A stretch of DNA of 27,169 nt. Origin: Bodo saltans (Eukaryota; Euglenozoa; Kinetoplastea; Eubodonida; Bodonidae). Both the position numbers and the translations under genes were made by a program. The notes under the pieces are model-generated. The model was not told where the DNA came from. It worked only from the letters and a program-made list of their open reading frames with translations, and did no database searches. This document shows positions 7,738 through 16,525 of the stretch, one piece after another (position 1 is the stretch's first letter; every line of letters begins with the position of its first letter). The stretch is taken from NCBI GenBank assembly GCA_001460835.1, contig CYKH01001125.1, forward strand, positions 1 to 27,169, given 5' to 3'.

Positions 7738-10731
7738 ATGGCTCAGTCGACACTCCGCCGTTTTAGCGCAGTGGCGGCTCTCGCGACAACGATTGTGTTT
7801 ATCTGCACGCTAGGCTACATGGTCACCACCCACGCGGACTTGTGCATGTACGAGCACATGGGAGAGCTGGACAGAAGGGCCGTGACGGTTGCTAGCCTGC
7901 TGGATATCGTACCAAGCAGCGAAGTCGTCACCAAGATGGCGACCCTCCTGTCGTCCGATGAATCGACAAGTAATCAGCTCTCTGTTAGTATCGACGGGTC
8001 TGGTACTACCGTTCCCTCCGGTTCCTCCAAAGTGTTTCCGTATTCCACAACAGTCGCGGCGATTGCAGGCAACGTCACTGTGACAGAGCTCACGAACATG
8101 GCGTCTAGCTTTTCATGTTCGCCTCTCTCTGCTGGTCAAGGGCTGTGTGTCTTGCTCTGCTACCTTGCGATCCAGATTGGCTTTGTACAGTTTGGCAATT
8201 ATTTCGCCTCCACAGGGCGCCGCATCGTCGGCGTTGTCTTCTGCGCCATTGCCTTCATCAGCGGCATTGCTTTCATCGTTGGCATGGTTGTCCTTGTGGG
8301 GACCACGCAACGAGAATGCCAGCTGTATGCACGTGCTGAGGGCATGCAGTCAACACTCACGTTCAACGTTGAAGCCGCGGGCCATCTCATTGATATTGAT
8401 CCTCAATTCGTCACCAACGCAAAGATTCAAATTGCGTTTGACTCTGCGTCCAACGCTATGGGGGATTACATCACGTTTGCTCTTCGTAATGCAACGTTCC
8501 CCATCAACTCGCCTTACTACAACCTGCTTGGTCAAGGGACGCTCCCACAAACCCCATACATCATTTTCAGGGACTCTGACCGCAACGTTGACTTCTCAGC
8601 AACGTACGACTTCCTCGACGTGATTGGCGACGTGGTCTACTACACCCAGGAGCAGCCCACCGACAGCTACATCCTCAACATCGAATACGTATCCTATGCG
8701 TTGACGCTGGGCCTTGTGCCATATGTTGTGGTGATGGTGGCGAGTTTGATCCTGCTGCCCTATCCCTCCCTAGGTGCGCTGGAGAACGGGGCAGCGGGTG
8801 TTTTCCCGTGGCAATGGCGCATGTCCCGAGCTGCCGGTGTCGTCAAGTGGGCCCACATTGCTCTCATTGCTTTCCTCGTGATTGGTATGTGCACGATTGG
8901 CCTGTGTGCTGGTTATGGCAACCGGGCAGTCTATGACGCACTGATTGTCCTCATTCAGACATTCAACACGAGTGCAACGCTGGCTGCTGCTGTCGCCACT
9001 GCGTTCCTCGATACCATTGTGCTCATCACGAACCGCCTCTACACAGACGACACATCGATCGGCCTCCCGACCGGAGCAGCAACAAGCACCGAGACATCTC
9101 TACTGACAGCCTGGTATACCGCCGTGATGGGGAGGGTCGGCACGATGGTATACAACAGCAGCAGTCTATTCTTGATCATCGGTAACTTGACCAGCGTCCC
9201 CTCACTCACCAACATGGCAGCTATCCAAACGTTGTTGACAGAACTAAACGCCACCGACTCTGCCAAGCTGTTGGAGTACGCCACCTACATCGACTATAGC
9301 TTCTTAGCCTTTGCGCGCGACAGCAACTACTCACGGTTCAACGCAAAGCTGCTGTCTGTTCACTCTGCTGTGCGGCCCTATGTCAACGAGTCAAGCACAA
9401 TGCTGACACATTTTGATACCGCCTGGTCAACGTACTCCAATACAGTTGCAACGTACACAGACATCGCATCCTCGTTCAAGGCGCAGCCGTACACAACTTC
9501 TGACATCCATGACTTCTACGCCACCGATCAAGGGCTAAATGCCTCAGCAATTGAGAATGCTGTTCTGACTCGCTCGTTGACCAGTAGTCAGCTTCCCCCA
9601 TACACATACCGCATCTCGACTGACTACGCCAAATATCAGATTATGGCGGCATTGGCCACCTTACTGCCGGCTATCATTCTCCTCTCGCTCCTTGCCATTG
9701 GTGACGCGCTATGCACCCACTACGTGTTCGGGCTTGGGCGGAAGTGGGTTCCCAGCAACGACCCAACTGCTGTCAGCCAGAAGATCCGCGTAGACCATCC
9801 CCGCCTTGCAAAGAACTTACGCCAGATCATCGGCTCTACGATTATTGCATGTCTCGTGTTCGTTGTCCTGTCGTCCATTTTCTATGCACAGGCGGTGATA
9901 GACGCCGAGCTAAGGTACAGTGAAGACACGGATGCGTTGAAGGTGACTGTTGCCCAGAAGAGTTTACTATCTGCTCAGTCATACCTGTACTCTACTGCGT
10001 TCGTCTGGACGCGCGGCTCATTGTCTCGGAGCGACGCAGATTTGACCCTTGCCGTTCAAGGCGTGTTGAGCTGGCAAGACTACTTTTCCGAGCTTGGCAA
10101 TGCATGGGTAGGCCCTGTGACTAATGCAGCCAAGACGTTAATCACATCTTCGTTCACCAATATTGCCACTGTCACGCGTGAGGCGGTACTAGTGTGTGGC
10201 ATGCGCGTCATTGGCATCGTTTATGCATTCGACCAGCTCACGGAGATGTTGACGAACGTTTATGATCCCTCTGCGATCACCGTGGATGTGCTCGTCACTT
10301 GTTACGGCGATGCGAATGCCGCGACGCTCTTGCAGCTCCTCTTGAAGGTGTACACGCAGCTACTTCACAAGACTATGACGGCAACCACAGCAGCCCAGAT
10401 CGCCAGTCAGATTAGCACCATCCGCAACACCAACACTGCGTGCTCCGTCAACACTCAAGTTGCGGCAATGGTCACCAACCTACCTTTTATTCCCTCCTTG
10501 CAGGGCAAGGACGATCGGATCGCTGTATCCGTCATGGGCGGCATGCTTCAGACAAGCGCGACCACTACGCAGGCTGCACTGTCCGGGCTCGCTGCGTATG
10601 TTCCAGTCGCCCTGCAGCGAAGCAGCCACTATGCTATTTTCTGGATGCCGGTGCTCCTCTGCTGGCTCCTGTTGCCTTTCATGCACGCGATGTGGCTGAA
10701 AACATCAGACACCATGAGGTCACTACAGTAG
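7738..10731 (+). CDS. Large multi-pass membrane protein, unknown family
   Basis: A 997-residue protein not recognised as any named family. Eight strong hydrophobic helices are seen, near residues 10-30, 136-157, 163-189, 320-343, 371-393, 635-659, 697-719 and 965-987. They alternate with four long loops: about 105, 130, 240 and 245 residues. N-glycosylation sequons (NVT, NAT, NTS, NSS, NLT, NYS, NES, NAS) all fall in these loops. The short connectors between helices 2/3, 4/5 and 6/7 carry the Arg/Lys. This gives cytosolic ends and four outward or lumenal loops, with pairs of helices between them. A ninth hydrophobic stretch near 405-430 lies in loop 3 and is probably not a helix. No transporter, channel or enzyme motif is seen. 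A surface or vacuolar role is only a guess. ATG 7738 directly precedes the first helix. Confidence 0.85.
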   Translation: MAQSTLRRFSAVAALATTIVFICTLGYMVTTHADLCMYEHMGELDRRAVTVASLLDIVPSSEVVTKMATLLSSDESTSNQLSVSIDGSGTTVPSGSSKVFPYSTTVAAIAGNVTVTELTNMASSFSCSPLSAGQGLCVLLCYLAIQIGFVQFGNYFASTGRRIVGVVFCAIAFISGIAFIVGMVVLVGTTQRECQLYARAEGMQSTLTFNVEAAGHLIDIDPQFVTNAKIQIAFDSASNAMGDYITFALRNATFPINSPYYNLLGQGTLPQTPYIIFRDSDRNVDFSATYDFLDVIGDVVYYTQEQPTDSYILNIEYVSYALTLGLVPYVVVMVASLILLPYPSLGALENGAAGVFPWQWRMSRAAGVVKWAHIALIAFLVIGMCTIGLCAGYGNRAVYDALIVLIQTFNTSATLAAAVATAFLDTIVLITNRLYTDDTSIGLPTGAATSTETSLLTAWYTAVMGRVGTMVYNSSSLFLIIGNLTSVPSLTNMAAIQTLLTELNATDSAKLLEYATYIDYSFLAFARDSNYSRFNAKLLSVHSAVRPYVNESSTMLTHFDTAWSTYSNTVATYTDIASSFKAQPYTTSDIHDFYATDQGLNASAIENAVLTRSLTSSQLPPYTYRISTDYAKYQIMAALATLLPAIILLSLLAIGDALCTHYVFGLGRKWVPSNDPTAVSQKIRVDHPRLAKNLRQIIGSTIIACLVFVVLSSIFYAQAVIDAELRYSEDTDALKVTVAQKSLLSAQSYLYSTAFVWTRGSLSRSDADLTLAVQGVLSWQDYFSELGNAWVGPVTNAAKTLITSSFTNIATVTREAVLVCGMRVIGIVYAFDQLTEMLTNVYDPSAITVDVLVTCYGDANAATLLQLLLKVYTQLLHKTMTATTAAQIASQISTIRNTNTACSVNTQVAAMVTNLPFIPSLQGKDDRIAVSVMGGMLQTSATTTQAALSGLAAYVPVALQRSSHYAIFWMPVLLCWLLLPFMHAMWLKTSDTMRSLQ

Positions 10732-11221
10732 TAGGAGCACTGCAAGAAAGATGAATGTTGTTATAGCGAGGAACGTGTTGGAGCTTCTTGATTGTGTGTC
10801 GCTTCTCAACGATGGCCTTTCTTGCCGTTCAGTAGGATTCATCCGTGTACAAGATTCAAAAGAATAAATTTTCACTAGCACCCCTCCTCTCCTCCCAGCA
10901 AGTCACAAGACAGAAAAGAACGAGAACGCAAGAAAGAATGCAACTCAGAAAGGGTTGGTGTAGAATGAAAGCGAAACGTGCGTTCGTCAACAGGTTCAAC
11001 GGCACAAGACAAGATACTTCACACGGATATACTGATACCTACCTCCCTCATCACCCGTACATTGGTTCCTTCCTTCCCTTCTACCCAACATAGCCACCAA
11101 CATACCCAACGATCAACATGAACACGTTCTTTTCTTTCTGCTGTGAACTTGCACATCTTGTATGCGATGCTTTTGTGTTGTCATCATTTTGAAGCCACAC
11201 TATCTTTACGTAAACGTAAAC
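10732..11221. other. Intergenic region, 490 bp, no gene seen
   Basis: No convincing reading frame or RNA gene is seen. Pyrimidine-rich stretches at about 11062-11090 (ccttccttcccttctaccc) and 11125-11142 (cgttcttttctttctgctg) are possible processing signals. The AG at 11193-11194 (ttttgaag) is the nearest one upstream of the NAR1 start at 11222. Confidence 0.4.
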
Positions 11222-12835
11222 ATGTTCTCTGCATCGTTGATGCTGGCCGATATGGACTACATCGCCCCCTCCCAGGCGTGCATCAAGCCGGCCATGACGA
11301 AGGCGGCTCAGGCTACGTCCAGTGGCACCGTTTATCGCCACGGCGATGCTGACGCCCCGCCCCCAGAAATTTTGAAGATCAGCCTGCAAGATTGCTTGGC
11401 GTGCAGTGGATGCGTGACGTCGGCAGAGACGATGCTGGTCACGAACCAAAGCAAGGAAGAGCTTCTCACCACATTGTCCGCCACAGAGAAGCATGTCGTG
11501 GTGACCATCAGTGAGCAGAGCGCAGCAAGCATCGCCGTGCAGTTAGGATCGACAGTGCAAGCTGCGTACGATGTGATTGCTCGTTTCGCGAGGAGCGTCA
11601 TCCGAGCTGAGTACGTGCTAGGGCTGGAGTGGGCCCAGCATGCAGCGCTACAATTGACTGCTGCGGAATACCTGCAGCGTGTTGCCACCGCGCCCGAGAC
11701 GCTTCCCATGATTGTGTCGAGCTGCCCTGGATGGGTATGTTACTGTGAGAAGCAGTACCCTGAGTTGCTGCCCCACTTATCCCGTGTGATGTCGCCTCAA
11801 GGCATTGCAGGTAGTTTGTTGAAGCGGGTCATAGGAGGAGGTAACACCACTTCATCACTAGAGTCGGTGTACCATGTGTCGATCCAGCCGTGCTTTGACC
11901 GGAAACTGGAGGCGGCAAGGGATGGAGAGGCGGCGGTGTCGGAAGAGGAGGCAGTTGGTGTTCGTTACACAGACTGTGTGCTAAGTTCCCACGAGGTGTT
12001 GGAGTGGATGACCGAGATTGCCGCTGCGGCATCCAGCACCCCAGTGATGCAATGGGGTCCGGAAAGCACGGTACATGGCCTGGATGCTGCGCCAACGATA
12101 GAAAGACGTGATGACAACGCTCGCCCCACTGTGCCAGCGGATGACAACGAAGAGGGTCGGAAAGATTCTGACGAGTTGACGGCACTGCAGGGTTCCGGTG
12201 GATACCACCAGCACGTTCTCACCGCGGCAGCGCAGCAGTGTGTTGGCCGTGGCGCCTTCTCGTGGAGCACCGCAACTTTCGAGACGAAGCGCAACGCGAA
12301 TCACCGCCTGATTCGAACCCCTGTCGATGCCCAATTGTCCCTCCCCCAACCGCTGCCCTCTAACGGAGCTAAGCAGCATCTGTTTTGTATTGCGTACGGT
12401 TTCCAACATATTCAGAACATCGTCCGTGGCCTTAGGAAGCGTCTGTCGACCACACCGCTGTACACGTTTATTGAGCTGATGGCATGCCCAAGCGGATGCC
12501 TCAACGGCGGTGGGCAGGTAAGGACGTCGTCACACGAAGAAACTCTTACGAGCGTGCGGCGCGTATTCGTTGAGCACCGAGCTGGTGGTCTGTGTGGGCC
12601 GCCACACGACAGCACAGCGACCAACGATGAAGAAGATCACAGTACTGAATCTCCCATCGCCAAAGTACCAAGAACAGAGCGCACCAGCTCACACCAGATC
12701 GAGGGCATCTTAAGTGGTGCACTTCTTCACAACGACGCCGTCGCGATGACCTTTGTGACGACACAATTCCACGACCGTAAGAAGGAGATGGAAGAAATAT
12801 TGAAGGCAAACCCAATGCACTCGCTGAAGTGGTAA
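11222..12835 (+). CDS. NAR1: Cytosolic Fe-S cluster assembly factor NAR1 (NARFL/CIAO3 family)
   Basis: A 537-residue iron-only-hydrogenase-like protein of the CIA pathway, which passes [4Fe-4S] clusters to cytosolic and nuclear apoproteins. The start was moved from an upstream in-frame ATG (11162) to 11222. The resulting N-terminus, MFSASLMLADMDYIAPSQACIKP, matches the family and lies just after a likely splice AG (11193-11194). The N-terminal cluster ligands are C20, C58, C61 and C64 (CLACSGC). The C-terminal H-cluster-like ligands are C168 (SSCPGW), C224 (QPCFDRKLEA), C422 and C426 (ACPSGCLNGGGQ). Two hydrophilic insertions (about residues 260-335 and 465-500) make it slightly longer than yeast Nar1. 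The protein ends in LKW; a C-terminal aromatic residue is reported for Nar1 and other CIA-targeting proteins. Related hydrogenases are excluded by this ligand set and the lack of extra ferredoxin domains. Confidence 0.92.
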   Translation: MFSASLMLADMDYIAPSQACIKPAMTKAAQATSSGTVYRHGDADAPPPEILKISLQDCLACSGCVTSAETMLVTNQSKEELLTTLSATEKHVVVTISEQSAASIAVQLGSTVQAAYDVIARFARSVIRAEYVLGLEWAQHAALQLTAAEYLQRVATAPETLPMIVSSCPGWVCYCEKQYPELLPHLSRVMSPQGIAGSLLKRVIGGGNTTSSLESVYHVSIQPCFDRKLEAARDGEAAVSEEEAVGVRYTDCVLSSHEVLEWMTEIAAAASSTPVMQWGPESTVHGLDAAPTIERRDDNARPTVPADDNEEGRKDSDELTALQGSGGYHQHVLTAAAQQCVGRGAFSWSTATFETKRNANHRLIRTPVDAQLSLPQPLPSNGAKQHLFCIAYGFQHIQNIVRGLRKRLSTTPLYTFIELMACPSGCLNGGGQVRTSSHEETLTSVRRVFVEHRAGGLCGPPHDSTATNDEEDHSTESPIAKVPRTERTSSHQIEGILSGALLHNDAVAMTFVTTQFHDRKKEMEEILKANPMHSLKW

Positions 12836-13003
12836 TGAACATGAAGAGGACCAGCCAGATGCGGCAATGCGAAGTTACCAACGGTTAACAGTTGTAATAT
12901 GTCTTATGATTGCACCCCAAATTGATGTTTATGTTGTGTGCTCTGCTTCCATGTTGATGTGGTGCCATGTGCTCGATTCCTGTTTGCCATTTTTATGTTG
13001 ACA

Positions 13004-13004
13004 G
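13004..13004 (+). promoter_or_regulatory. Predicted spliced-leader acceptor deciding the first GT31-like start
   Basis: The tract cctgtttgccatttttatg runs into TTGACAG, with AG at 13003-13004. Splicing here removes the in-frame upstream ATG at 12995 and makes ATG 13049 the first start codon in the mRNA. It leaves a leader of 44 nt. Confidence 0.5.
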
Positions 13005-13048
13005 CTATTGGGAGCAGTGGTCCAGCCACGCATTCACCACCGATAAGA

Positions 13049-14458
13049 ATGAGCAACACTGTGCGACTCTTAGTTCCAGCATTCGTCGGAGTAGTACTAC
13101 TGTTGATGTTGATGCCGACACCTGAGACGCTAGATGCAGACCGTTTGGAGAGTGGACCATCTCCTGTCGAATCTTCTCGCGGTGAAAGCAGCGCCGTAGC
13201 AGCAGATGAGCCAAAGCACAATGACAATGGAAGCGACAAAGACGAAGATCCAGGTGGTGGTGGTGGTGGTGGCGGCAGCAGCGATATCGAAGAGAGGATG
13301 CGCAAGGGACAGCTACTAGACGAGAATAAAGTGGAGGCGGCACTTCCCCCCTTAGGCATCATTCAGAACATCACGCTCAACCTGACGTCCCCTCGGTTCT
13401 TCAACGATGAGGCGACGTCTAACTTACCGCTCACCATTGGTGTCCTCACCGTCCCAGGGCTGCTCAGATCTCGCCTCATCCCACTGCTAGAGAGTTCGTT
13501 GAAACACGAGAAGGACATTCACGTGTTCTTTATGGACTCACCCAAGACCATTCCTGGGAGGGAAGCACTAGCAGAGTACCTCAACAAAGTGAAACGTGCA
13601 GATCAAGTACATATTGTAACACTTCCCGCGCCTAAGAGCATGAAAATGGCCTTGCGCAACGCGTGGGTAAATCTCCCTGCTGTGAAGTATTTCCGTGAAG
13701 CACGGCCTAAGCAGAAATACTTCGCGATAATGGACGATGACACGTACTTTCTGATGAATGCGATCCGCAACATTATCGGCGAGGTTGATCGGAACAACAC
13801 ACACACGGGCCCAGTGTACCTAGGAGCTCCCATCACCGACGGCCTACGAGGAGGTTGCCGCCTTGTACGCAGTGGCAAGACGAAACGTGCCTTTCACACG
13901 ACCGGTAGAAAGGAAGTGATCTTCGTGTGCGGGGGCAGTGGCATTATTATCGACCGCCTTGCCATCGATGAGCTGTTTAAGGTGCGTAATGTGACAGTGT
14001 CGCCTACAGAAACGTTTTATGACTACTGCATTGCGACAATGTTCCAGGGCGCCGGTGACGTGCGGCTTGGTCACTGCTTATCGGAGGCCAACGTGCCTAT
14101 CATCACCAGGCGGGAGATGTTTCGAGATACCATGTTCCGTGCTATCGGGGAGAAGCGCGTGTACAACAAGCGCCCTTTCCCAGCGTCGTTTCATCGTTTC
14201 CGTAAGCGAGAGTGGCAGTATGTGCTCAGGGCCGTGGAGGATGCACGCGATGCGAATGAGCTAGTGACTTGGGGCGATTTGCTCCAGAACTTCCGCCCAG
14301 GCCCAGTCTACTACCACTCGATGTTCCACCCAATGAAGTACGACAACTACACTGACATTATGGGCCTTAAAAGGAAGACCGCGTACCAAGTTCGCCGTGA
14401 AAACATTCTTCAGCGCAAGTATCATTGCGGTAGGAAGGCGAACACCGATGAATGGTGA
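13049..14458 (+). CDS. GT31-like (Fringe/C1GalT-type) glycosyltransferase, copy 1
   Basis: A 469-residue predicted type II Golgi membrane protein with a short cytosolic tip, a signal anchor (about residues 6-23) and a stem. The stem holds a poly-Gly run of eight coded by a GGT repeat (13253-13276). The catalytic domain has the metal/nucleotide-sugar DDD motif at D229-D231 (IMDDDTYF), a GGSGIIID block, and GDVRLGHCL in the place of the EDV-x-x-G-x-C-L block of Fringe and core-1 galactosyltransferases. These support a GT31-like fold transferring UDP-sugars. The donor and acceptor are unknown, and kinetoplastid GT67 enzymes of the same superfamily are an alternative. The frame stays open upstream, but ATG 13049 aligns with the start of copy 2 and lies after the predicted splice AG. 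It forms a tandem pair with the next gene. Confidence 0.85.
   Translation: MSNTVRLLVPAFVGVVLLLMLMPTPETLDADRLESGPSPVESSRGESSAVAADEPKHNDNGSDKDEDPGGGGGGGGSSDIEERMRKGQLLDENKVEAALPPLGIIQNITLNLTSPRFFNDEATSNLPLTIGVLTVPGLLRSRLIPLLESSLKHEKDIHVFFMDSPKTIPGREALAEYLNKVKRADQVHIVTLPAPKSMKMALRNAWVNLPAVKYFREARPKQKYFAIMDDDTYFLMNAIRNIIGEVDRNNTHTGPVYLGAPITDGLRGGCRLVRSGKTKRAFHTTGRKEVIFVCGGSGIIIDRLAIDELFKVRNVTVSPTETFYDYCIATMFQGAGDVRLGHCLSEANVPIITRREMFRDTMFRAIGEKRVYNKRPFPASFHRFRKREWQYVLRAVEDARDANELVTWGDLLQNFRPGPVYYHSMFHPMKYDNYTDIMGLKRKTAYQVRRENILQRKYHCGRKANTDEW
13253..13276 (+). repeat. GGT trinucleotide run coding poly-Gly
   Basis: Six GGT and two GGC codons in a row encode eight glycines in the stem of the first glycosyltransferase. 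The second copy has no such run. Confidence 0.9.
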
Positions 14459-14771
14459 GGACATTCTGTTGTTGTTTCTCCTGTGTTATTGTGTCTCCTC
14501 TCCATCATCATTTTCCCCCCATCTCGCTTCCTCCGTGTGCTGCCCGCTGGAGTTTCACAGACAAGGTCACCCAACATCTTGCACTATTGCTGTTCTCCGC
14601 AACCCAACCCTCTTTTTTTGGGGGTCGTAGTGCGCCTTTTTTGCTTAGCTACTTTCTTGTTGTTGCATGATGAAAACTCATTTCAACTGCATACTGTTTG
14701 TTGTCACAGCTCAAAAAGAAAAGTAGTTTCTCACCTACCCATTAGATCATTTGCCACCCACTCACCGATAT
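14459..14771. other. Intergenic region between the two glycosyltransferases
   Basis: No gene is seen. Pyrimidine-rich DNA covers about 14470-14540 and 14590-14665. The AG at 14708-14709 (tttgttgtcacag) is the likely trans-splice acceptor for the next mRNA, giving a leader of about 62 nt to ATG 14772. Confidence 0.5.
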
Positions 14772-16211
14772 ATGGCTCCAGCGAGATTGAGATCTGTGTT
14801 ACTAGCGTTGATCGTCGCTGGTCTGCTGATCTCGTGGGTGTCTAGAGAGGCGGACGTCGACACTATTCAGAACATTCCTTTGCCGTCCACGGAGTCCCCA
14901 TCTTCGTCATCGTCTGTCGTGTTTGTGAGCGACAAAGGAATCGGCCAGTCAAAGACCGATGCTCAGTACCAGGTGCTCACCAAGAAGGACTTGGCGGCGC
15001 TACATCAAATGGCCGCTGATCAGGACAAAGAGAACCCAGTCAATGATAGCAATCCGGTGGTAGACGGGCAGCTCCGAGATGAGAATAAAATAGAGTTGCC
15101 ACTTCCGGAGCTGGACAGGTCGCTCTTAGAGATTGCCCTCAACACCAGCTCGCCACGCATCATCAATGACATCGAGACCAGCAGCGTGTCGCTCACTATT
15201 GGAGTCCTCACTGCGCCCGCATTGATACGTTCCCGCCTGATTCCTTTGTTGGAGTCCTCGCTCAAACGAGAAACGGACGTGCATGTGTTTTTCAAGAACG
15301 ACCCCGCCACCAGCTCCGGACAAGAGCTTCTCATCTCCTACTTACAAGAAGTCAATCGATCTCATCAAGTGCACGTTGTTGCGTTGGACCCCATTCGGAA
15401 TATGAAGATGTCGTTGCGGAATGCGTGGGTGAACCTCCCCGCTATCAAGTATTTTCACCACGTACGGCCTGATCAGAAGTGGTTTGTGATTATGGACGAT
15501 GACACCTATTTCCTCATGAATGCAGTGCGTCGGTTGCTGAAGGAAGTGGAGCGCAATGCAACTCATGAAGGGCGCCCTGTGTACATGGGCACACCGCTCA
15601 TTGATGGAGTGAGCGGTGGCTGCCGCGTCATACGCACCGGGGCAAATCTGAGAGTGCAGCGCACGACCATCCGCAAGGAAGTCCAGTTTGTCTGCGGAGG
15701 CAGCGGCATTCTGATTGACAAGTTGGCGATTGCGCAAATGTTCGTCAAAAACGCGACAGGATTTGACTACATTGAGCAGTGCATGGATACCATGTTTCAA
15801 GGGGCTGGGGACGTACGACTGGGTCACTGCCTCTCTGAGCTCAATGTCACCATACTCCCACGACGCATGTTGTTTAGGGATACTATGTTCCGAGCACTAG
15901 GCGAGACGAGGGTGTACAAGAAATACCCCTTTCCTGTGTCCTTTCACCGATTCCGCAAAAGGGAGTGGCAGTATGCACTACGAGCGGTTGAGGATGCTCG
16001 CGACCCGAACGAGTTAGTCACATGGGGCGACTTGCTGCAAAACTTCCGCCCAGGTCCAGTCTACCATCATTCCATGTTCTACCCCAAATCATACGAGAAC
16101 TACACGAAGATCTACGGCATTCGCGTCATGACGCCCCATGAAATCCGGCGCAATAAAATTATCTGCAAGCGATTCCAATGCTGCCGAAAAGAAGTTCCAG
16201 AGGAGTGGTAG
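14772..16211 (+). CDS. GT31-like (Fringe/C1GalT-type) glycosyltransferase, copy 2
   Basis: A 479-residue paralogue of the preceding gene with the same layout. It has a signal anchor at about residues 6-22 (SVLLALIVAGLLISW), a hydrophilic stem, and a catalytic domain with DDD at D242-D244 (IMDDDTYF). The GGSGILID and GDVRLGHCL blocks follow. The stems differ strongly between copies, while the catalytic parts and the last ~100 residues are close. REWQYALRAVEDARD and NELVTWGDLLQNFRPGPVY are nearly or fully identical in protein but differ at many silent sites. The duplication is therefore old and both copies appear to be under selection. The frame extends upstream only through non-ATG codons, so ATG 14772 is used. 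The sugar donor and acceptor are unknown. Confidence 0.86.
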   Translation: MAPARLRSVLLALIVAGLLISWVSREADVDTIQNIPLPSTESPSSSSSVVFVSDKGIGQSKTDAQYQVLTKKDLAALHQMAADQDKENPVNDSNPVVDGQLRDENKIELPLPELDRSLLEIALNTSSPRIINDIETSSVSLTIGVLTAPALIRSRLIPLLESSLKRETDVHVFFKNDPATSSGQELLISYLQEVNRSHQVHVVALDPIRNMKMSLRNAWVNLPAIKYFHHVRPDQKWFVIMDDDTYFLMNAVRRLLKEVERNATHEGRPVYMGTPLIDGVSGGCRVIRTGANLRVQRTTIRKEVQFVCGGSGILIDKLAIAQMFVKNATGFDYIEQCMDTMFQGAGDVRLGHCLSELNVTILPRRMLFRDTMFRALGETRVYKKYPFPVSFHRFRKREWQYALRAVEDARDPNELVTWGDLLQNFRPGPVYHHSMFYPKSYENYTKIYGIRVMTPHEIRRNKIICKRFQCCRKEVPEEW

Positions 16212-16525
16212 AAATTAGGCTGCACGTGCATTCGTGTCGACATGATATTCACATGCATTGAGCTAACTTTCTTGAATTGCGAAGGGACGTGAGTCGTGTT
16301 TTGATTCACGCCCTTCTTTGTTTGTGTTCGTTATTTTTCTTGACCCACCAGTTGCACGATCGGTTACCGGGTGCAATCATGTTGTAGTACCTTTTCTTCC
16401 ATTGTGCTAGGTTACGTGCTGGTTATGTGCTGTTGTCCCATACACCCCCGTTGCTACTTGTACCTGCATGGGCTTGACTCTCACATTTGTACCCTCTTCG
16501 CTGCTTTGTATGGAACAAGACTCTC
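16212..16525. other. Intergenic region upstream of the MOSC gene
   Basis: No gene is seen. Pyrimidine-rich stretches at about 16310-16340 and 16390-16402 are followed by the AG at 16409-16410 (gtgctag). A second candidate AG at 16518-16519 lies only 6 nt before ATG 16526. Use of the first would leave out-of-frame ATGs (such as 16468 and 16509) in the leader, so the second may be the real acceptor, or the ATGs may lower translation. Confidence 0.4.

Noticed and set aside
11162-11221. Upstream in-frame start for NAR1
   Set aside because: Adds 20 residues not seen in the family and lies before the likely splice AG at 11193-11194.
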